Assembly: GCA_031398385.1 (NCBI GenBank)
Contig: JANNNE010000042.1
Span: 1-12,518, forward strand
Source of the DNA: Ideonella_A sp031398385
GTDB lineage: Bacteria; Pseudomonadota; Gammaproteobacteria; Burkholderiales; Burkholderiaceae_C
Direction of reading: 5' to 3'
Length of the DNA: 12,518 bases
Position numbers and translations under genes: made by a program. A model generated the notes under the pieces. The model saw only the letters and a list, made by a program, of their open reading frames with translations, searched no databases and had not been told where the DNA came from. Of the stretch, positions 7,100 through 12,518 are shown in pieces (position 1 is the stretch's first letter; each line of letters opens with the position of its first letter).

Positions 7100-7933
7100 A
7101 TGAATCAATCCTTGCAGATCGGGCCGCTTTCGCTGCCGTACGGGGTGTTGCTGACGCTGGCGGCAATCCTGCTCGGGAGCTATGTCGCGACTCGGCTGGC
7201 ACGTAACGGCGAAGCCGCGGCCAGCATCGATTCGACGCTGACCTCGATGCTGCTGGTCGGCGTCGTCGCGGCGCGGCTTGCCTTTGTCTTGCAATGGCGC
7301 GAGCCCTATGTCGACCAACCGCTGAGCATCCTCGACATCCGCGACGGTGGCTGGGAGCCATTCGCTGGCGTGGCGGCGGCCTTATTGTTCGGGCTTTACC
7401 GCGCGCGTCGGCAGGTGGGGCTTCGCAAGCCGGTGATGGCCGCTGCTGCAACCACCGGGGCGGTGTTGCTGCTCGGCAATGTGTGGACGCTGCTGATGTC
7501 GGCAACCGTGGTGCCGCTGCCGCCGGTGGTCCTGAGTTCGCTCGACGGCAAACCGGTGGCGCTGGTCGATTACGTCGGCCGGCCTACCGTGATCAACCTC
7601 TGGGCCACCTGGTGTGCACCGTGCCGGCGCGAGATGCCGGTGCTGCAGCAGGCACAACAGGACCATCCCGACGTCGATATCGTCCTGGTCAACCAGGGCG
7701 AATCGACGCCGGCGATCACCGCCTATCTCGGTCGGGAAGGCCTGACATTGCGTCAGGTGCTGGTCGACCCGCAGAGCCGCACCGGCGCGGCGCTGGGCCA
7801 CCGCGCCTTGCCAACGACGCTGTTTTTCGATGCGAGCGGACGGCTGGTCGACACGCGCATCGGCGAATTGTCCCAGGCCACGCTCGGCCAGCGCCTGGCC
7901 CGACTTCGTGCTGCCGCTGCGCCGACCCGATGA
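7100..7933 (+). CDS. Membrane-anchored TlpA-like thioredoxin fused to an Lgt-like membrane domain, 277 aa
   Basis: The N-terminal half (residues 1-135) has about four membrane spans (about 11-32, 46-64, 87-100, 112-133) and resembles prolipoprotein diacylglyceryl transferase (Lgt): LQIGPLSLPYGVLLTLAAI, then LLVGVVAARLAFVLQWREPY and PLSILDIRDGG. The Lgt catalytic HGG loop is missing (here GGWEPFAG at 83-90), and the chain ends before the rest of Lgt, so it is unlikely to transfer diacylglycerol. Residues about 139-270 are a TlpA/ResA-type thioredoxin: VINLWATWCAPCRREMP, with redox Cys172 and Cys175, and the cis-proline Pro238 (ALPTT). It should act at the periplasmic face, reducing or oxidising thiols in envelope proteins, for example in cytochrome c maturation or disulfide repair; the substrate is unknown. 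The start at 7100 has a purine-rich site nine bases upstream. Further upstream the frame is open only across the metY antisense strand. Downstream comes a 490-nt gene-free gap, then an antiporter gene and a decayed paralogous fragment. Confidence 0.9.
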   Translation: MNQSLQIGPLSLPYGVLLTLAAILLGSYVATRLARNGEAAASIDSTLTSMLLVGVVAARLAFVLQWREPYVDQPLSILDIRDGGWEPFAGVAAALLFGLYRARRQVGLRKPVMAAAATTGAVLLLGNVWTLLMSATVVPLPPVVLSSLDGKPVALVDYVGRPTVINLWATWCAPCRREMPVLQQAQQDHPDVDIVLVNQGESTPAITAYLGREGLTLRQVLVDPQSRTGAALGHRALPTTLFFDASGRLVDTRIGELSQATLGQRLARLRAAAAPTR

Positions 7934-8426
7934 TGCCCGCCGCACGAAGTCGAACGCAGTAACCAACGGCTCTCGACTGCCCTGGCCTGGCTCGTCATGG
8001 GTTTCTCACCCGGGCCCAGCAGCAACTGGCGCCCAAACGAATGGGGCGGCAGCCGGTGCTGCACCGAGCGCGCTGGTCGACCGGCTGGTTGCCGTGCGGC
8101 GGCGCCTGCTGGCTCACCTGGGTCTGCGGTGCGGCCGAGTCCTACAGCGGATCTGGATCTGCGCTCCTGGCCGATACTGGAACAAGGCAGCACGCTGACG
8201 ACACCGGTCCACTGGAACATGCCCACATGAAACCGACAATCGATCACGGGGCAAGCTGTCGGCGTCGCTCGCTGCTTGTCGGCCAATGGCAGGGCGGCTT
8301 GCGTGCACGCCTGTCGCGAGGCTCGCGCAGTCAGGGCCCGATCGCCTGCAGCCCCGTGTTCGTGTCTCCCGCCAGACTGCCGAGCATGCAGGTCGACTGC
8401 CGCCTTGGCGTGATCCACCCGTCACC
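7934..8426. other. Gap of 493 nt without a recognisable gene before the antiporter
   Basis: Several frames are open on both strands, as expected at this GC content, but none combines a ribosome site, sensible codon bias and a recognisable protein. One plus frame ending at 8230 has a passage (LDLRSWPILEQGST) that reads like protein but has no identifiable family; it may be the tail of a decayed gene. The antiporter promoter should lie here, but I cannot point to a convincing -35/-10 pair. Given the TlpA relic on the far side of the antiporter, this could be degraded remnant DNA. Confidence 0.45.
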
Positions 8427-9686
8427 ATGACCTACGATGTTTCGGGCTATCACCTGATCCTGGTTGCGATCGGGCTGGCGGTCACCGGCGCCTACTGGCT
8501 GCCGCGCTTTGTATCGGGGCGGGAACCCGCAGCCTCGGCGCTGCTGATCGGCTTCGGTTTTGCGAGCCTCGGGCTGCTCGGAGTCGGCAAGAGCATCGAC
8601 CCGGTCGCAGTTCCCAAGCCGTGGGAAATCGTCAGCGAGATTTGCGTCGTCGTCGGCCTGTTCGGCGTCGGCATGAGGATCGACAAGCTGTGGGATGGCG
8701 CTCAGTGGCGTCCGACCATCGGCCTGCTCGTGATTGCCATGCCGCTGTGCATTGCCGCAGTGGCGTTGGCAGGCTGGGCGTTCGCCTCGATGACGCTGGC
8801 CGGTGCACTGCTGCTCGGGGCGGTCTTGTCACCGACCGACCCGGTGCTGGCCGGAGATGTCCAGGTCGGCCCGCCGCTCGAGGGCGGAGAACATCCGGTC
8901 CGGTTCACCCTGACCACCGAAGCCGGCCTGAACGACGGCCTGGCATTTCCGTTCGTCTATCTCGCGATGGCCATTGCTGCGGCGGGGCAGGTGGATGGGG
9001 CGTTGATCAAAGACTGGCTGATGTGGGATGTCCTGTACCGCATCGTCGTCGGCACGGTGGCTGGTGTCGTGCTCGGCTGGCTGCTCGGCAAGATCATGTT
9101 CGGCTGGCCGCGCGGCAATGCATTGGCGACGACCAATGCCGCTCTGACCGCCTTTGCCGGCGTACTGCTCGTCTACGGGCTGACGGAAACGGTCGAAGGT
9201 TATGGCTTCATTGCTGCCTTTGTCTCCGGTCTGACGCTGCGCCGGCAGGAATCGCGCCATCGCTTCCACGCCAAGCTGCACGATTTCGTCCAGTCGATCG
9301 AACATGTACTGACAGCCGTTTTGTTGCTGGCACTCGGCGCCGTGCTGCCTCAACTGTGGCCGCACCTGAGCTGGGTCGGTATGGCCATCGGCCTGGCCCT
9401 GATCCTGGTCATCCGCCCGCTGACCGCCTGGCTTTCGCTGAGCGGGCCGGCATGCGTGTCGCGTCGTGAGCGCGCGGCAGTTGCCTTCTTCGGCATCCGC
9501 GGCATCGGCTCGATCTACTACGTCGCCTACGCGACCAGCCACATCGAGATGGCTGACAAGGGTTCGCTGTGGGCAACGGTCGCCTTCACCATCGTCGCAT
9601 CGACGGTGGTTCACGGCTTCACCGCGGGAATGGCGGTCGAGCGCGCCACGCAGGCGGCGCAGCTGGATGCTCGCGCCGGTCGATGA
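8427..9686 (+). CDS. Cation:proton antiporter, CPA1/NhaP type, 419 aa
   Basis: An inner-membrane antiporter that exchanges Na+ (or K+) for H+, used for pH and salt balance. The protein is almost entirely hydrophobic with about 12 spans. CPA1 signatures are present in order: the ion-site motif SPTDPVLAGD (S135-D144, with T137, D138, P139); E165 followed by the N169-D170 pair (EAGLNDGLAFPF), typical of electroneutral CPA1 members; R358 in FFGIRGIGSIYYVAYA; and STVVHGFTAGM at 392-402 near the C-terminus. It is short for the family: there is no long cytoplasmic C-terminal tail, the chain ending about 20 residues after the last span. I chose the ATG at 8427 because the hydrophobic N-terminus starts there and the 47 codons upstream are Arg/Pro-rich and unlike a membrane protein. 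No clear Shine-Dalgarno precedes it, so expression may be weak or the start slightly different. Ion specificity cannot be read from sequence. Confidence 0.9.
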   Translation: MTYDVSGYHLILVAIGLAVTGAYWLPRFVSGREPAASALLIGFGFASLGLLGVGKSIDPVAVPKPWEIVSEICVVVGLFGVGMRIDKLWDGAQWRPTIGLLVIAMPLCIAAVALAGWAFASMTLAGALLLGAVLSPTDPVLAGDVQVGPPLEGGEHPVRFTLTTEAGLNDGLAFPFVYLAMAIAAAGQVDGALIKDWLMWDVLYRIVVGTVAGVVLGWLLGKIMFGWPRGNALATTNAALTAFAGVLLVYGLTETVEGYGFIAAFVSGLTLRRQESRHRFHAKLHDFVQSIEHVLTAVLLLALGAVLPQLWPHLSWVGMAIGLALILVIRPLTAWLSLSGPACVSRRERAAVAFFGIRGIGSIYYVAYATSHIEMADKGSLWATVAFTIVASTVVHGFTAGMAVERATQAAQLDARAGR

Positions 9687-9924
9687 GCCGCGGGCCCAGC
9701 CCACCGATCCGCATGTCGAGATCGGTGTCGTCAAGCAGGGTGAGTCCGCTGCGGCGATTGCCGCCTGTCTCGGCCGCGAAGGCCTGCCGACGACGCTGTC
9801 ATTCGGCTCGCGCGGACAGCTTGTCGAGACGCAAATCGGCGAGCTGTCGCAGTCTACGCAGCATTGGCGCTCGGCCCTGCTGCCCGCGGCGTCCCGGTCA
9901 ATCGGACCGGCCGCATCACGATGA
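9667..9924 (+). pseudogene. Decayed C-terminal fragment of a second TlpA-like thioredoxin gene
   Basis: In the +1 frame, overlapping the antiporter's 3' end, 9706-9858 codes for a segment closely matching the C-terminal thioredoxin part of the intact gene at 7100-7933. The first block (VKQGESAAAIAACLGREG) matches intact residues 189-213 at about 16 of 26 positions. The second (LPTTLSF, then LVETQIGELSQST) matches residues 237-261 at 17 of 25. About 23 codons between the blocks (intact residues 214-236) are absent, joined in frame at GGCCTG/GCCTTG-like microhomology. The CxxC motif and everything before it are also missing, so no thiol chemistry is possible. The stop codon is kept (9922-9924), and bases around it (CGATGA) resemble the intact gene's end. 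An ATG at 9667 could start an 85-aa peptide, but no ribosome site is obvious. Counts are from manual alignment. Confidence 0.75.
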
Positions 9925-11892
9925 ATCCGCCGCATTCACGGCGGCCCGCTGTGCCGCGCCGCCCGCCAACAGCAGCGCCTGACGCATCGCTGCGGCCAAT
10001 TCGTCTTGTCCGAATGGCTTGGCGAGCTTGATCGCCGGTGGATCGAGGCCGCGAAGTGTCTCGGCAAAACCGGTCGCCAGAACGGTGGCCATGCCCGGAT
10101 TCGACGTCCTCAACCTGGTGATGAGTTCGGTTCCGGTCATGTTCGGCATCGCATGATCGGTGACGACCATGCCCACCCGCGGATCAGCCAGCACGAGATC
10201 GAGCGCCTGCTGCCCGGACGTCGCGGCAAGCACCGTGTGCCCAAGCTCTTCCAACATCGCGACGGTCCCTGCGAGCACCAGGGCGTCGTCGTCGACGGCA
10301 ACGACGACCATCGAGCGGCTCTCTGGCACATCCGGCATCGGCGGATGCGCTGTCAGGGTGTCGTCGATGGCCGGGGCGACCGGAAGCCACAGTTCGGCTG
10401 TTGTGCCGACGCCCTCCGAACTGCGAAGCAGAAAACGGCCGCCCGACTGGGCGGCCAGGCCGTGCACCATCGGCAGCCCCAGGCCGGTGCCTTTTCCCAC
10501 GCCCTTGGTGGTGAAGAACGGCTCCATGGCGCGCACCAGCGTGTGCTCGGACATGCCGCTGCCGCTGTCGGCGATCGACAGGCACACCTGCTTGTCGCCG
10601 GGCGAACCGCCCGTTGCGCTGTCGACCGTCTCTTCACGCGTCGAGATCGTCAACGTCCCACCGTCGGGCATCGCGTCGCGGGCGTTGAGTGCCAGGTTGA
10701 GCAGCGCGAGTTCGAGCTGATTGGCATCGACCAGGACGCGCGGCTGTCGGGCAGGGAAGGCGAGCTCGAGCCGTATCGTCGAGCCGATGGAGCTCTCGAT
10801 CAGCTCGCGCATGTCGCGAACCAGGCTGTCGAGTTGCACCGCGACTGGCGTCAGTTCTTGGCGCCGCGCGAAGGCCAGCATGCGCTGCGTCAGCGTCACG
10901 CCGCGCTTGACACCCTGCACCGCGTTGTCGATAAAGCGGGTCGTTTTTTCCTCCTGGGGAATGTGGCGCCTGAGCAATTCCAGACTGTTCAGCACCACCA
11001 TCAGCAGGTTGTTGAAGTCGTGCGCCACGCCGCCGGTCAGTTGCCCGATCGCGTCGAGCTTCTGGGCCTGGAACAACTCCTCGCGGGCGCGTTCGAGCTG
11101 GAGTTGCGCGCTGCGCCTTTCCGTCATGTCGCGTGTGACCTTCGCGAATCCGAGCAGCTGTCCGTCGGGGTCGCGGATCGCATCGATGATCGCGTTGGCC
11201 CAGAACTGCGTGCCGTCCTTGCGCAGGCGCCAACCTTCGCTCTCGAACCGTCCTTCAGCCGCCGCCGTGGCGAGTGCGGCCACCGGTCGCCCGGCCAGGC
11301 GATCCTCGTCGCGGTAGAAGCGTGAGAAATGGGTGCCGATCACCTCTGCCGGCTGATAACCCTTGATGCGTTGCGCGCCGGCATTCCAGTTGGTCACGAT
11401 GCCGGCGGGGCTGAGCATGTACAGCGCGTAGTCGGTCACACCTTCGACGAGCAGCCTGAATTGCTCTTCGCTTTGTCGCAACGACGCTTCGGCGGCACGC
11501 CGCTCGGTCAGGTCCCGCGTCACCTTCGCGTAACCGAGCAGGCTTTGATCCGGTCCGAGAATGGGATCGATGACCACGTGTGCCCAGAAGCGACCCCCGT
11601 CCTTCCTGACCCGCCAGCCCTCGGCCTCGAAGCGTCCTTCCCGCGCCGAGATGTTCAAGGCTCGATCCGGCAGCCCGGCGCTGCGGTCTTCGGGCGTGTA
11701 GAAGCGCGAAAAGTGCTGGCCGACGATCTCATCCTCGCGATATCCCTTCAGTCGCTGCGCGCCCGAGTTCCAGCTCGCCACGCGACCATCTCGGTCGAGC
11801 ATGTAGATGGCATAGTCGATCACGGCGTCGACAAGCAGCCTGTAACGCGTCTCGGGATCGAAACCGTTGGTCAAATCGTCCTGGTTTGCCAT
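9916..11892 (-). CDS. Soluble hybrid histidine kinase: PAS-PAS-HisKA-HATPase-receiver, 658 aa
   Basis: A cytoplasmic sensor kinase without membrane spans. Two PAS domains cover residues about 19-132 and 147-260. The HisKA segment has phospho-accepting His291 in QLTGGVAHDFNNLL, the NtrB-like class. The ATPase domain has the N box around N399/N403 (NLALNARDAMPDGG), ADSGSGM with D442, and GKGTGLGLPMVHGL at 466-479. The receiver (about 528-645) has acidic D534/D535, phospho-accepting D579 (VVTDHAMPNMTG), T607 and K625 (KLAKPF). All key residues are intact. The ATG at 11892 follows AGGA by ten bases and starts right before PAS1; the frame is open another 122 codons upstream, but that stretch is Arg/Pro/Ser-rich without domain character. 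PAS ligands are unknown; no heme or flavin signature stands out. No response regulator is adjacent, and the divergent neighbour is a GntR regulator. Its last three codons overlap the end of the TlpA relic on the other strand. Confidence 0.93.
   Translation of the reverse strand: MANQDDLTNGFDPETRYRLLVDAVIDYAIYMLDRDGRVASWNSGAQRLKGYREDEIVGQHFSRFYTPEDRSAGLPDRALNISAREGRFEAEGWRVRKDGGRFWAHVVIDPILGPDQSLLGYAKVTRDLTERRAAEASLRQSEEQFRLLVEGVTDYALYMLSPAGIVTNWNAGAQRIKGYQPAEVIGTHFSRFYRDEDRLAGRPVAALATAAAEGRFESEGWRLRKDGTQFWANAIIDAIRDPDGQLLGFAKVTRDMTERRSAQLQLERAREELFQAQKLDAIGQLTGGVAHDFNNLLMVVLNSLELLRRHIPQEEKTTRFIDNAVQGVKRGVTLTQRMLAFARRQELTPVAVQLDSLVRDMRELIESSIGSTIRLELAFPARQPRVLVDANQLELALLNLALNARDAMPDGGTLTISTREETVDSATGGSPGDKQVCLSIADSGSGMSEHTLVRAMEPFFTTKGVGKGTGLGLPMVHGLAAQSGGRFLLRSSEGVGTTAELWLPVAPAIDDTLTAHPPMPDVPESRSMVVVAVDDDALVLAGTVAMLEELGHTVLAATSGQQALDLVLADPRVGMVVTDHAMPNMTGTELITRLRTSNPGMATVLATGFAETLRGLDPPAIKLAKPFGQDELAAAMRQALLLAGGAAQRAAVNAADSS
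9927..9944. other. Six-bp GC hairpin at the 3' end of the soluble kinase gene
   Basis: CCGCCG (9927-9932) pairs with CGGCGG (9939-9944) around a six-base loop. It lies inside the kinase's last ten codons and immediately after the relic's stop codon. It could act on either converging transcript, but no T-run follows on either strand, so terminator function is weakly supported. Confidence 0.25.
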
Positions 11893-12018
11893 TTGCCAGT
11901 GATCCTGCCTTCTCGTGGTGCGAGCGCTGGTGCCCCGCGCGACGAGCTGGTTTGCTTGCGAGGCGACGACAGCCGGGTGTGCTGCAATGATGCCACCTTG
12001 GCGCAGGTTGCGCGGGCT

Positions 12019-12034
12019 TGTCCGGACCCGGACA
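12019..12034. promoter_or_regulatory. Perfect inverted repeat TGTCCGG-AC-CCGGACA
   Basis: Two 7-bp arms are separated by 2 bp, about 127 bp upstream of the kinase start. Size and symmetry fit a dimeric regulator's site. An inverted repeat of this length is expected roughly once by chance in a window this size, so the support comes only from its location in a promoter region. Confidence 0.3.
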
Positions 12035-12272
12035 TGTTCTGAAGCCACGCCGCCGCTGTCGGGTGGCGAATCGATGGCAGCGCTCTGGCGCGGTGATCCG
12101 TTCGCCCCCGAGCGCCCGCATCGACGCGTGGTGCCCTGTCGTGACGCCAGCCGGTGTGCATGTTTTTTCGGCCCGGCAGGCGCTGACCAGCAGCGGGCCA
12201 CACCATCCCTTGCAGGCGTCGACCCGCCGAGAGCCGGGAAATCCCGGTTGCACGACATCGAGATCCCGAGTA

Positions 12273-12282
12273 CTGTATACAG
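12273..12282. promoter_or_regulatory. Palindrome CTGTATACAG, candidate GntR operator over the promoter
   Basis: A perfect 10-bp palindrome lies 14 bp before the GntR start codon. TGTATACA cores are typical of operators bound by FCD-subfamily GntR regulators, which commonly repress their own genes. The TATACA inside it (12276-12281) can serve as a -10 element, with ACGACA (12252-12257) as a -35 at 18 bp, so a bound repressor would cover the promoter. The promoter assignment is tentative: it would leave a leader of only about 9 nt and no clear ribosome site. Confidence 0.5.
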
Positions 12283-12296
12283 AATCCATAGACAAG

Positions 12297-12518
12297 ATGA
12301 CCGCGCAACTCCTCAAGCTCCAGACCGCTCCTGACCTGGTCGATCAGGTCTATCGCGCCTTGCTCGACGCGATCAGCGATGGCAGCCTGACGCCGGGTTC
12401 ACGCATCACGCAGGAAGACCTGGCCGAACGTTTTGCCGTCTCGCGGCAACCGGTGCTGCAGGCCTTGCGCCTGCTGAAAAAGGACGGGCTGGTGCTGGAT
12501 GCGCCGGGCCGTGGCTTG
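12297..12518 (+). CDS. GntR-family transcriptional regulator, N-terminal part (cut by the window end)
   Basis: The 74 visible codons form the GntR winged helix-turn-helix: a lead helix (LVDQVYRALLDAISDGSL), the family signature L-x-P-G-S-R-I-T-Q-E-D-L-A-E-R-F at 31-46, the recognition helix VSRQPVLQALRLLKKDGLV at 48-66, and the wing starting DAPGRGL. This is DNA-binding residues only; the effector domain lies beyond the window. The sequence style (SRITQEDLAERF, VSRQPVLQALR) suggests the FCD subfamily, whose members sense small carboxylic acids and often sit beside the catabolic genes they control. VSRQPV replaces the more common VSRTPV or VSRMPV. The ATG at 12297 has no strong Shine-Dalgarno. 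A palindrome 14 bp upstream suggests autoregulation. It is divergent from the PAS kinase. Confidence 0.88.
   Translation, partial: MTAQLLKLQTAPDLVDQVYRALLDAISDGSLTPGSRITQEDLAERFAVSRQPVLQALRLLKKDGLVLDAPGRGL

Larger units (their letters stand above)
11893..12296. promoter_or_regulatory. Divergent regulatory gap between the PAS kinase and the GntR regulator
   Basis: These 404 nt hold the start regions of two divergent genes. The minus strand carries AGGA (11906-11903), ten bases before the kinase ATG. Open frames in the gap are Arg/Pro-rich and I do not think they are genes. Two symmetric elements stand out: a 7-bp inverted repeat at 12019-12034 and a palindrome at 12273-12282. Confidence 0.6.

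Noticed and set aside
8286..8426. 47-codon N-terminal extension of the antiporter
   Set aside because: Strongly Arg/Pro-rich, unlike a membrane protein N-terminus; the hydrophobic chain begins at the ATG at 8427.
10006..11325. A 439-codon plus-strand open frame opposite the PAS kinase
   Set aside because: Same reason: antisense to complete kinase, ATPase and receiver motifs, with no recognisable protein features.
11893..12258. 122-codon N-terminal extension of the PAS kinase
   Set aside because: Arg/Pro/Ser-rich with no domain or signal character; the ATG at 11892 has AGGA upstream and directly precedes PAS1.

Overview
The window is GC-rich, densely packed bacterial DNA with Gram-negative features: Sec/Tat-type exported proteins, an ECF sigma factor next to a one-span membrane anti-sigma candidate, and hybrid histidine kinases. 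Codon style and the gene families suggest a Proteobacterium, most likely a Betaproteobacterium (Burkholderiales-like). That placement is my inference; no rRNA or species-specific marker is present. I see no tRNA, rRNA, CRISPR array, insertion sequence or phage gene.

Layout. (1) 157-3011, plus strand: a three-gene block of a predicted exported protein of unknown function, an ECF-type sigma factor gene interrupted by one in-frame TGA exactly where a conserved Trp is expected, and a one-span membrane protein whose C-terminal ankyrin repeats are predicted to be periplasmic and which probably serves as the anti-sigma factor. (2) 2998-5340, minus: a membrane hybrid histidine kinase whose 3' end overlaps the ankyrin gene tail-to-tail by 14 nt. 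(3) 5341-5707: no convincing gene. (4) 5708-7000, minus: a MetY-type O-acetylhomoserine sulfhydrylase, divergent from (5) 7100-7933, plus: a membrane-anchored TlpA-like thioredoxin fused to an Lgt-like membrane domain. (6) 7934-8426: no recognisable gene. (7) 8427-9686, plus: a CPA1/NhaP-type cation:proton antiporter, followed at once by a decayed fragment (9667-9924) of a second TlpA-like gene, related to the intact one at 7100-7933. (8) 9916-11892, minus: a soluble hybrid kinase with two tandem-duplicated PAS domains. (9) 11893-12296: divergent regulatory gap. (10) 12297 to the window end, plus: the N-terminal winged helix of a GntR-family regulator, with a perfect palindrome just upstream.

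How they fit together. The first block looks like an envelope-sensing module: exported protein plus sigma factor plus membrane anti-sigma with a periplasmic ankyrin domain. The interrupted sigma gene raises the question whether it still works. The two hybrid kinases have no response-regulator or output gene beside them. MetY (sulfur assimilation into methionine) and the TlpA-like protein (envelope thiol redox) share a divergent promoter region and a sulfur/thiol theme, which may be coincidence. The main points worth checking are the TGA in the sigma gene, the truncated TlpA relic behind the antiporter, the periplasmic ankyrin anti-sigma candidate, and the GntR palindrome.
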